Source: Galeopsis tetrahit (taxonomy: Eukaryota > Streptophyta > Magnoliopsida > Lamiales > Lamiaceae). Taken from it: a stretch of 64,000 bases of DNA. The number at the start of each line of letters is the position of its first letter. Positions within the stretch are counted from its first letter, which is position 1. This document shows positions 1 to 8,311 of this stretch, one piece after another. Below the pieces are notes generated by a model. The model did not search any database. It worked only from the letters and a program-made list of their open reading frames with translations, and had not been told where the DNA came from. The translations under genes were made by a program, and so were the position numbers. The DNA is taken from the NCBI GenBank assembly GCA_963675135.1, contig CAVLYN010000105.1, positions 79,001 through 143,000 on the forward strand. Reading direction: 5' to 3'.

Positions 1-113
1 TTTCATCGATTCACTCATTTTCTCTTTTTGAAAAGTCTCACGAGTTGCAAAAGAGTTAACCATGACCAATTCACATTCTTTCTAGGGTTGTTGTTTTCTA
101 TAACTCGTTTATA
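1..113 (+). repeat. Partial satellite monomer at left edge
   Basis: This is the last 113 bases of a 266-bp monomer, starting in the TTTCATCGATTCACTCATTT region (monomer position about 154). It has GTCTCACGAGTTGC and the GGGTTGTTG tail. It could be type F or G, whose right halves are the same. The array clearly continues to the left of the window. Confidence 0.9.
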
Positions 114-379
114 GTGCCATTTAACCTCGAGAATACCAAAATGAAGTGTTTTGTAGGATTGCTTGGTGACCAAGCAAACTTTATGTTTTCTACATTTTGC
201 GGAAAATCACATACGTTAGTTCTCAAAAACTCTATAGTTTATCGCACTATAATGTGGAAAGTACACTTTCATCGATTCACTCATTTTCTCTTTTTGAAAA
301 GTCTCACGAGTTACAAAAGAGTTAACAATGACCAATTCACATTCTTTCTAGGAATGTTGTTTTCGATAACTCGTTTATA
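114..379 (+). repeat. Type A monomer (exemplar, 266 bp)
   Basis: Type A has CTCGAGAATACC (an XhoI site), TATGTTTTCTACATTTTG, CATACG, TATCGCACTATAATG and the tail GTTACAAAAGAGTTAACAATG...GGAATGTTGTTTTCG. Starts: 114, 2770, 4929, 8578, 10206, 11003, 13162, 13959, 14756, 17745, 18542, 19339, 21797, 22594, 25052, 25849, 28008, 28805, 31761 and 35975 (with a different tail). A subtype reading ATAATATGG occurs at 11003, 13959, 14756, 18542, 19339, 22594, 25849 and 28805. A subtype starting GTGGCATT occurs at 10206, 21797 and 25052. These subtype tags allow large HOR copies to be matched. Confidence 0.9.
159..177. other. 19-bp palindrome in the monomer (exemplar)
   Basis: TTGCTTGGTGACCAAGCAA at monomer positions 46-64 is a perfect inverted repeat with 9-bp arms around a single central G; it contains GGTGACC. 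It is intact in types A, D, most F, I and in most domain B types, and altered in B (GATTGG, GATC), C and G (GACTAAG), E and P (GATTAAG), M (GATC), N (GGGGACC or GGAGACC), T and Q (CAAACAA). Known roles of such dyads in other centromeres are cruciform formation or protein binding; any role here is inference. Confidence 0.85.
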
Positions 380-644
380 GTGCCATTTAACCTCGAAAAT
401 ACCAAAATGAAGTGTTTTGTAGGATTGATTGGTGATCAAGCAAACTTTACGTTTTCTTTATTTTGCGGAAAATCACATTCGTTAGTGTTCAAAAACTTAA
501 TAGTTTATCCCATTATAATGTGGAAATGCACTTTCATCGATTCACTCAATCTCTCTTTTTGAAAAGTCCCACGAGTTGCAAAAGAGTTAACCATTACAAA
601 TTCACATTCGTTCTAGGGTTGTTGTTTTCTATAACTCGTTTATA
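380..644 (+). repeat. Type B monomer (exemplar, 265 bp)
   Basis: Type B has GATTGATTGGTGATCAAG, AAAAACTTAATAG, CCCATTATAATG, the one-base-shorter GGAAATGCAC, GTCCCACGAG and CCATTACAAATTC. Starts: 380, 1442, 2239, 3036, 4398, 5195, 7515, 8844, 10472, 11269, 12631, 13428, 14225, 15022, 16384, 17214, 18011, 18808, 19605, 20967, 22063, 22860, 24222, 25318, 26115, 27477, 28274, 29071, 30699, 31230, 32027, 34347; divergent relatives at 35443 and 36241. A subtype with GCAAAAGTGTTAACC occurs at 11269, 14225, 15022, 18808, 19605, 22860, 26115, 28274, 29071 and 30699. Within it, GGAAAAGCAC marks 15022, 19605 and 29071. Confidence 0.9.
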
Positions 645-909
645 GTGCCATTTAACCTCGAAAATACCAAAATGAAGTGTTTTGTAGGATTGCTTGGTGA
701 CCAAGCAAACTTTACGTTTTCTTTATTTTGCGGAAAATCACATTCGTTAGTGTTCAAAAACTTAATAGTTTATCCCATTATAATGTGGAAATGCACTTTC
801 TTCGATTCACTCATTCTCTCTTTTTGAAAAGTCCCACAAGTTGCAAAAGAGTTAACCATTACAAATTCACATTCTTTCTAAGGTTGTTGTTTTCTATAAC
901 TCGTTTATA
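645..909 (+). repeat. Type I monomer (exemplar, 265 bp)
   Basis: Type I resembles type B but has intact GGTGACCAAG, CTTTCTTCGATTC, GTCCCACAAG and CTTTCTAAGGTTG. Starts: 645, 6718 and 33550. Each is followed by the special C form (CACAATCGTTC), a D/A hybrid and type B, so these four travel together as a block. Confidence 0.88.
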
Positions 910-1706
910 GTGCCATTTAACCTCGAAAATACCAAAATGAAGTGTTTTGTAGGATTGCTTGGTGACTAAGCAAACTTTACGTTTTCTTTATTTTGCGGAA
1001 AATCACATTCGTTAGTTCTAAAAAATTCTATAGTTTATCCCACTATAATGTGGAAAGTGCACTTTCATCGATTCACTCATTCTCTCTTTTTGAAAAGTCT
1101 CACGAGTTGCAAAAGAGTTAACCATGACCAATTCACAATCGTTCTAGGGTTGTTGTTTTCTATAACTCGTTTATAGTTCCATTTAACCTCGAAAATACCA
1201 AAATGAAGTGTTTTGTAGGATTGCTTGGTGACCAAGCAAACTTTATGTTTTCTTCATTTTGCGGAAAATCACATACGTTAGTTCTCAAAAACTCTATAGT
1301 TTATCCCATTATAATGTGGAAAGTACACTTTCATCGATTCACTCATTTTCTCTTTTTGAAAAGTCTCACGAGTTACAAAAGAGTTAACAATGACCAATTC
1401 ACATTCTTTCTAGGAATGTTGTTTTCGATAACTCGTTTATAGTGCCATTTAACCTCGAAAATACCAAAATGAAGTGTTTTGTAGGATTGATTGGTGATCA
1501 AGCAAACTTTACGTTTTCTTTATTTTGCGGAAAATCACATTCGTTAGTGTTCAAAAACTTAATAGTTTATCCCATTATAATGTGGAAATGCACTTTCATC
1601 GATTCACTCATTCTCTCTTTTTGAAAAGTCCCACGAGTTGCAAAAGAGTTAACCATTACAAATTCACATTCGTTCTAGGGTTGTTGTTTTCTATAACTCG
1701 TTTATA

Positions 1707-1972
1707 GTGCCATTTAACCTCGAAAATACCAAAATGAAGTGTTTTGTAGGATTGCTTGGTGACTAAGCAAACTTTACGTTTTCTTTATTTTGCGGAAAAT
1801 CACATTCGTTAGTTCTAAAAAATTCTATAGTTTATCCCACTATAATGTGGAAAGTGCACTTTCATCGATTCACTCGTTCTCTCTTTTTGAAAAGTCTCAC
1901 GAGTTGCAAAAGAGTTAACCATGACCAATTCACATTCGTTCTAGGGTTGTTGTTTTCTATAACTCGTTTATA
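1707..1972 (+). repeat. Type C monomer (exemplar, 266 bp)
   Basis: Type C has GGTGACTAAGC, GTTCTAAAAAATTCTATAG, CACTCGTTCTC, and is normally followed by a monomer that begins AGTTCCATTT. Starts: 1707, 3301, 5460, 7780, 9109, 11534, 15287, 19870, 23125, 26380, 29336, 30167 and 32292. A sub-form with CACTCATTCTC and CACAATCGTTC occurs at 910, 6983 and 33815, always after type I. Several copies have GAAAGTTCACTTTC where others have GAAAGTGCACTTTC. Confidence 0.88.
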
Positions 1973-2503
1973 GTTCCATTTAACCTCGAAAATACCAAAA
2001 TGAAGTGTTTTGTAGGATTGCTTGGTGACCAAGCAAACTTTATGTTTTCTACATTTTGCGGAAAATCACATACGTTAGTTCTTAAAAACTCTATAGTTTA
2101 TCGCACTATAATGTGGAAAGTACACTTTCATCGATTCACTCATTTTCTCTTTTTGAAAAGTCTCACGAGTTACAAAAGAGTTAACAATGACCAATTCACA
2201 TTCTTTCTAGGAATGTTGTTTTCGATAACTCGTTTATAGTGCCATTTAACCTCGAAAATACCAAAATGAAGTGTTTTGTAGGATTGATTGGTGATCAAGC
2301 AAACTTTACGTTTTCTTTATTTTGCGGAAAATCACATTCGTTAGTGTTCAAAAACTTAATAGTTTATCCCATTATAATGTGGAAATGCACTTTCATCGAT
2401 TCACTCATTCTCTCTTTTTGAAAAGTCCCACGAGTTGCAAAAGAGTTAACCATTACAAATTCACATTCGTTCTAGGGTTGTTGTTTTCTATAACTCGTTT
2501 ATA

Positions 2504-2769
2504 GTGCCATTTAACCTCGAAAATACCAAAATGAAGTGTTTTGTAGGATTGCTTGGTGACTAAGCAAACTTTACGTTTTCTTTATTTTGCGGAAAATCAC
2601 ATTCGTTAGTGTTCAAAAACTCTATAGTTTATCCCACTATAATGTGGAATTTACACTTTCATCGATTCACTCATTTTCTCTTTTTGAAAAGTCTCACGAG
2701 TTGCAAAAGAGTTAACCATGACCAATTCACATTCTTTCTAGGGTTGTTGTTTTCTATAACTCGTTTATA
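2504..2769 (+). repeat. Type G monomer (exemplar, 266 bp)
   Basis: Type G combines the left part of type C (GGTGACTAAGC) with the right part of type F (GTGTTCAAAAACTCTATAG, GGAATTTACAC, GGGTTGTTG), so it looks like an old C/F recombinant. Starts: 2504, 4663, 10737, 12896, 13693, 14490, 17479, 18276, 19073, 22328, 25583, 27742, 28539 and 31495. Two copies at 30433 and 30964 carry the GTTACAAAAG...GGAATGTTG tail instead. It normally sits between types B and A in the 797-bp trimer. Confidence 0.87.
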
Positions 2770-3566
2770 GTGCCATTTAACCTCGAGAATACCAAAATGA
2801 AGTGTTTTGTGGGATTGCTTGGTGACCAAGCAAACTTTATGTTTTCTACATTTTGCGGAAAATCACATACGTTAGTTCTCAAAAACTCTATAGTTTATCG
2901 CACTATAATGTGGAAAGTACACTTTCATCGATTCACTCATTTTCTCTTTTTGAAAAGTCTCACGAGTTACAAAAGAGTTAACAATGACCAATTCACATTC
3001 TTTCTAGGAATGTTGTTTTCGATAACTCGTTTATAGTGCCATTTAACCTCGAAAATACCAAAATGAAGTGTTTTGTAGGATTGATTGGTGATCAAGCAAA
3101 CTTTACGTTTTCTTTATTTTGCGGAAAATCACATTCGTTAGTGTTCAAAAACTTAATAGTTTATCCCATTATAATGTGGAAATGCACTTTCATCGATTCA
3201 CTCATTCTCTCTTTTTGAAAAGTCCCACGAGTTGCAAAAGAGTTAACCATTACAAATTCACATTCGTTCTAGGGTTGTTGTTTTCTATAACTCGTTTATA
3301 GTGCCATTTAACCTCGAAAATACCAAAATGAAGTGTTTTGTAGGATTGCTTGGTGACTAAGCAAACTTTACGTTTTCTTTATTTTGCGGAAAATCACATT
3401 CGTTAGTTCTAAAAAATTCTATAGTTTATCCCACTATAATGTGGAAAGTTCACTTTCATCGATTCACTCGTTCTCTCTTTTTGAAAAGTCTCACGAGTTG
3501 CAAAAGAGTTAACCATGACCAATTCACATTCGTTCTAGGGTTGTTGTTTTCTATAACTCGTTTATA

Positions 3567-3832
3567 GTTCCATTTAACCTCGAAAATACCAAAATGAAGT
3601 GTTTTGTAGGATTGCTTGGTGACCAAGCAAACTTTATGTTTTCTTCATTTTGCGGAAAATCACATACGTTAGTTCTCAAAAACTCTATAGTTTATCCCAT
3701 TATAATGTGGAAAGTGCACTTTCATCGATTCACTCATTCTCTCTTTTTGAAAAGTCTCACGAGTTGCAAAAGAGTTAACCATGACCAATTCACATTCGTT
3801 CTAGGGTTGTGGTTTTCTATAACTCGTTTATA
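3567..3832 (+). repeat. Type D monomer (exemplar, 266 bp)
   Basis: Type D begins GTTCCATTT and has TATGTTTTCTTCATTTTG, CATACG, CCCATTATAATG, the palindrome GAAAGTGCACTTTC and the tail GGGTTGTGGTTTTC. Starts: 3567, 5726, 9375, 11800, 15553, 20136, 23391, 26646, 29602, 32558 and 34612. In these copies it is followed by type E. Hybrid forms with a type A right half are at 1176, 7249 and 34081, a D/A hybrid is at 1973 and a D/E fusion at 8046. Confidence 0.88.
3710..3723. other. 14-bp perfect palindrome (exemplar in type D)
   Basis: GAAAGTGCACTTTC at monomer positions 144-157 is its own reverse complement. It is present in types D and V, in many type C copies and in type S. Other types carry close versions: GAAAGTACACTTTC, GAAAGTTCACTTTC, GAAAGTATACTTTC (also a perfect palindrome, type O) and GAAAGTAAACTTTC. 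Confidence 0.85.
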
Positions 3833-4131
3833 GTGTCATTTAACCTCGAAAATACCAAAATGAAGTGTTTTGTAGGATTGCTTAGTGATTAAGCAAACTT
3901 TACGTTTTTTTTTATTTTGCGGAAAATCAAATTCGTTAGTGTTCAAAAACTCTATAGTTTATCCCACTATAATGTGGAAAGTACACTTTCATCGATTCAC
4001 TCATTTTCTCTTTTTCAAAAGTCTCACAAGTTGCAAAAGAGTTAACCATGACCAATTCACATTCGTTCAAGAGTTAACCATGATCAATTCACATTCGTTC
4101 TAGGGTTGTTGTTTTCTATAACTCGTTTATA
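3833..4131 (+). repeat. Type E monomer (exemplar, 299 bp, internal 32-bp duplication)
   Basis: Type E begins GTGTCATTT in most copies and has GGTGATTAAG or AGTGATTAAG, a run of nine T where others have TTTTCTTT, AATCAAATTCG, TTTTTCAAAAG and ACAAGTTGC. A 32-bp segment is duplicated near its right end (4037-4068 and 4069-4100). The extra T plus the 32-bp duplication accounts for the length, 266+1+32. Starts: 3833, 5992, 9641, 12066, 15819, 16649, 20402, 21232, 23657, 24487, 26912, 29868, 32824, 34878 and 36668. A GAGGTG plus CTTAGTGATT subtype occurs at 12066, 15819, 20402, 23657, 26912 and 29868. Found only in domain A. Confidence 0.92.
4037..4100 (+). repeat. Two tandem copies of a 32-bp segment inside type E
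   Basis: The segment beginning AAGAGTTAACCATGA and ending CACATTCGTTC is present twice in direct succession. The copies differ by one base, GACCAATTC in the first and GATCAATTC in the second, which creates TGATCA. The same duplication, with the same difference, is present in the type E copies, so it arose once and spread by array expansion. Confidence 0.93.
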
Positions 4132-4397
4132 GTGCCATTTAACCTCGAAAATACCAAAATGAAGTGCTTTGTAGGATTGCTTGGTGACCAAGCAAACTTT
4201 ACGTTTTCTTTATTTTGCGGAAAATCACATTCGTTAGTGTTCAAAAACTCTATAGTTTATCCCACTATAATGTGGAATTTACACTTTCATCGATTCACTC
4301 ATTTTCTCTTTTTGAAAAGTCTCACGAGTTACAAAAGAGTTAACAATGACCAATTCACATTCTTTCTAGGAATGTTGTTTTCGATAACTCGTTTATA

Positions 4398-6556
4398 GTG
4401 CCATTTAACCTCGAAAATACCAAAATGAAGTGTTTTGTAGGATTGATTGGTGATCAAGCAAACTTTACGTTTTCTTTATTTTGCGGAAAATCACATTCGT
4501 TAGTGTTCAAAAACTTAATAGTTTATCCCATTATAATGTGGAAATGCACTTTCATCGATTCACTCATTCTCTCTTTTTGAAAAGTCCCACGAGTTGCAAA
4601 AGAGTTAACCATTACAAATTCACATTCGTTCTAGGGTTGTTGTTTTCTATAACTCGTTTATAGTGCCATTTAACCTCGAAAATACCAAAATGAAGTGTTT
4701 TGTAGGATTGCTTGGTGACTAAGCAAACTTTACGTTTTCTTTATTTTGCGGAAAATCACATTCGTTAGTGTTCAAAAACTCTATAGTTTATCCCACTATA
4801 ATGTGGAATTTACACTTTCATCGATTCACTCATTTTCTCTTTTTGAAAAGTCTCACGAGTTGCAAAAGAGTTAACCATGACCAATTCACATTCTTTCTAG
4901 GGTTGTTGTTTTCTATAACTCGTTTATAGTGCCATTTAACCTCGAGAATACCAAAATGAAGTGTTTTGTAGGATTGCTTGGTGACCAAGCAAACTTTATG
5001 TTTTCTACATTTTGCGGAAAATCACATACGTTAGTTCTCAAAAACTCTATAGTTTATCGCACTATAATGTGGAAAGTACACTTTCATCGATTCACTCATT
5101 TTCTCTTTTTGAAAAGTCTCACGAGTTACAAAAGAGTTAACAATGACCAATTCACATTCTTTCTAGGAATGTTGTTTTCGATAACTCGTTTATAGTGCCA
5201 TTTAACCTCGAAAATACCAAAATGAAGTGTTTTGTAGGATTGATTGGTGATCAAGCAAACTTTACGTTTTCTTTATTTTGCGGAAAATCACATTCGTTAG
5301 TGTTCAAAAACTTAATAGTTTATCCCATTATAATGTGGAAATGCACTTTCATCGATTCACTCATTCTCTCTTTTTGAAAAGTCCCACGAGTTGCAAAATA
5401 GTTAACCATTACAAATTCACATTCGTTCTAGGGTTGTTGTTTTCTATAACTCGTTTATAGTGCCATTTAACCTCGAAAATACCAAAATGAAGTGTTTTGT
5501 AGGATTGCTTGGTGACTAAGCAAACTTTACGTTTTCTTTATTTTGCGGAAAATCACATTCGTTAGTTCTAAAAAATTCTATAGTTTATCCCACTATAATG
5601 TGGAAAGTGCACTTTCATCGATTCACTCGTTCTCTCTTTTTGAAAAGTCTCACGAGTTGCAAAAGAGTTAACCATGACCAATTCACATTCGTTCTAGGGT
5701 TGTTGTTTTCTATAACTCGTTTATAGTTCCATTTAACCTCGAAAATACCAAAATGAAGTGTTTTGTAGGATTGCTTGGTGACCAAGCAAACTTTATGTTT
5801 TCTTCATTTTGCGGAAAATCACATACGTTAGTTCTCAAAAACTCTATAGTTTATCCCATTATAATGTGGAAAGTGCACTTTCATCGATTCACTCATTCTC
5901 TCTTTTTGAAAAGTCTCACGAGTTGCAAAAGAGTTAACCATGACCAATTCACATTCGTTCTAGGGTTGTGGTTTTCTATAACTCGTTTATAGTGTCATTT
6001 AACCTCGAAAATACCAAAATGAAGTGTTTTGTAGGATTGCTTGGTGATTAAGCAAACTTTACTTTTTTTTTTATTTTGCGGAAAATCAAATTCGTTAGTG
6101 TTCAAAAACTCTATAGTTTATCCCACTATAATGTGGAAAGTACACTTTCATCGATTCACTCATTTTCTCTTTTTCAAAAGTCTAACAAGTTGCAAAAGAG
6201 TTAACCATGACCAATTCACATTCGTTCAAGAGTTAACCATGATCAATTCACATTCGTTCTAGGGTTGTTATTATCTATAACTCATTTATAGTGCCATTTA
6301 ACCTCGAAAATACCAAAATGAAGTGCTTAGTAGGATTGCTTGGTGACCAAGCAAACTTTACGTTTTCTTTATTTTGCGGAAAATCACATTCGTTAGTGTT
6401 CAAAAACTCTATAGTTTATCCCACTATAATGTGGAAAGTACACTTTCATCGATTCACTCATTTTCTCTTTTTGAAAAGTCTCACGAGTTGCAAAAGAGTT
6501 AACCATGACCAATTCACATTCTTTCTAGGGTTGTTATTTTCTATAACTCGTTTATA
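4398..6556 (+). repeat. 2,159-bp octamer HOR, copy 2 (B G A B C D E F)
   Basis: Unit starts are 4398, 4663, 4929, 5195, 5460, 5726, 5992 and 6291. The order is the same as at 2239-4397, but the last unit is the F form with GGAAAGTACAC and GGGTTGTTATTTTC, which leads into the truncated type H. Private bases include AAAATAGTTAACC at about 5398 and ACTTTTTTTTTT for ACGTTTTTTTTT at about 6061. Confidence 0.87.
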
Positions 6557-6717
6557 GTTAACAAAAACTCTATAGTTTATCCCAGTATAATGTGGAAACT
6601 GCACTTTCATCGATTCACTCATTCTCTCTTTTTGAAAAGTCTCACGAGTTGCCAAAGAGTTAACCATGACCAATTCAAATTCGTTCTAGGGTTGTTGTTT
6701 TCTATAACTCGTTTATA
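6557..6717 (+). repeat. Type H truncated monomer (161 bp), copy 1
   Basis: The unit keeps only the first bases after TTTATAG and then jumps to AACAAAAACTCTATAG, so about 105 bp corresponding to monomer positions roughly 3-110 are missing, including the 19-bp palindrome. It also has CCCAGTATAATG and GAAACTGCAC. The junction AGTTAACAAAAAC contains a few bases not explained by simple joining of the flanks. It follows the GGGTTGTTATTTTC form of type F and precedes type I. Confidence 0.92.
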
Positions 6718-8311
6718 GTGCCATTTAACCTCGAAAATACCAAAATGAAGTGTTTTGTAGGATTGCTTGGTGACCAAGCAAACTTTACGTTTTCTTTATT
6801 TTGCGGAAAATCACATTCGTTAGTGTTCAAAAACTTAATAGTTTATCCCATTATAATGTGGAAATGCACTTTCTTCGATTCACTCATTCTCTCTTTTTGA
6901 AAAGTCCCACAAGTTGCAAAAGAGTTAACCATTACAAATTCACATTCTTTCTAAGGTTGTTGTTTTCTATAACTCGTTTATAGTGCCATTTAACCTCGAA
7001 AATACCAAAATGAAGTGTTTTGTAGGATTGCTTGGTGACTAAGCAAACTTTACGTTTTCTTTATTTTGCGGAAAATCACATTCGTTAGTTCTAAAAAATT
7101 CTATAGTTTATCCCACTATAATGTGGAAAGTGCACTTTCATCGATTCACTCATTCTCTCTTTTTGAAAAGTCTCACGAGTTGCAAAAGAGTTAACCATGA
7201 CCAATTCACAATCGTTCTAGGGTTGTTGTTTTCTATAACTCGTTTATAGTTCCATTTAACCTCGAAAATACCAAAATGAAGTGTTTTGTAGGATTGCTTG
7301 GTGACCAAGCAAACTTTATGTTTTCTTCATTTTGCGGAAAATCACATACGTTAGTTCTCAAAAACTCTATAGTTTATCCCATTATAATGTGGAAAGTACA
7401 CTTTCATCGATTCACTCATTTTCTCTTTTTGAAAAGTCTCACGAGTTACAAAAGAGTTAACAATGACCAATTCACATTCTTTCTAGGAATGTTGTTTTCG
7501 ATAACTCGTTTATAGTGCCATTTAACCTCGAAAATACCAAAATGAAGTGTTTTGTAGGATTGATTGGTGATCAAGCAAACTTTACGTTTTCTTTATTTTG
7601 CGGAAAATCACATTCGTTAGTGTTCAAAAACTTAATAGTTTATCCCATTATAATGTGGAAATGCACTTTCATCGATTCACTCATTCTCTCTTTTTGAAAA
7701 GTCCCACGAGTTGCAAAAGAGTTAACCATTACAAATTCACATTCGTTCTAGGGTTGTTGTTTTCTATAACTCGTTTATAGTGCCATTTAACCTCGAAAAT
7801 ACCAAAATGAAGTGTTTTGTAGGATTGCTTGGTGACTAAGCAAACTTTACGTTTTCTTTATTTTGCGGAAAATCACATTCGTTAGTTCTAAAAAATTCTA
7901 TAGTTTATCCCACTATAATGTGGAAAGTGCACTTTCATCGATTCACTCGTTCTCTCTTTTTGAAAAGTCTCACGAGTTGCAAAAGAGTTAACCATGACCA
8001 ATTCACATTCGTTCTAGGGTTGTTGTTTTCTATAACTCGTTTATAGTTCCATTTAACCTCGAAAATACCAAAATGAAGTGTTTTGTAGGATTGCTTGGTG
8101 ACCAAGCAAACTTTATGTTTTCTTCATTTTGCGGAAAATCACATACGTTAGTTCTCAAAAACTCTATAGTTTATCCCATTATAATGTGGAAAGTGCACTT
8201 TCATCGATTCACTCATTCTCTCTTTTTGAAAAGTCTCACGAGTTGCAAAAGAGTTAACCATGATCAATTCACATTCGTTCTAGGGTTGTTGTTTTCTATA
8301 ACTCGTTTATA

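Larger units (their letters stand above)
114..2238 (+). repeat. Mixed HOR segment, order A B I C D B C D/A
   Basis: Unit starts are 114 A, 380 B, 645 I, 910 C, 1176 D (type A tail), 1442 B, 1707 C and 1973 D/A hybrid. The I-C-D-B-C string at 645-1972 recurs 6,073 bp to the right at 6718-8045 and, without the last C, at 33550-34611. Nothing other than satellite is present. Confidence 0.85.
2239..4397 (+). repeat. 2,159-bp octamer HOR, copy 1 (B G A B C D E F)
   Basis: Unit starts are 2239 B, 2504 G, 2770 A, 3036 B, 3301 C, 3567 D, 3833 E and 4132 F. The same order follows immediately at 4398 with every unit shifted by 2,159 bp. Small private differences exist, such as GTGGGATT in the A unit at 2770. 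Confidence 0.87.
4398..7779 (+). repeat. 3,382-bp segment with a second copy 26,832 bp away (left copy)
   Basis: Thirteen units in the order B G A B C D E F H I C D B start at 4398 and recur from 31230 with each unit start shifted by exactly 26,832 bp. The shared rare units (161-bp H, type I, the CACAATCGTTC form of C) make this a true segmental duplication and not a coincidence of common monomers. After 7779 the left copy goes on with type C, the right copy with type D. Confidence 0.87.

Noticed and set aside
114..380. Recurring plus-strand open frames of 60-98 codons, one or two per monomer
   Set aside because: They are one chance frame copied with the satellite. They mostly start at GTG or internal ATG, end at the conserved TAG at the monomer start, overlap each other out of frame, and differ between variants by stops and frame changes. 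No domain, signal or membrane pattern supports a protein.
2464..2479. CENP-B-box-like word ATTCGTTCTAGGGTTG
   Set aside because: It matches NTTCGNNNNA but then has GGGTTG where the box needs NNCGGG. Only the left half fits, so I do not call it.
2470..2480. Telomere-like TAGGGTT
   Set aside because: A single copy per monomer, never in tandem; most likely chance.
6458..6673. Minus-strand open frames of 70-71 codons (also at 33290, 36408, 37134, 39950, 44201)
   Set aside because: They are antisense to the same repeat and appear only where truncated or variant units remove a stop.
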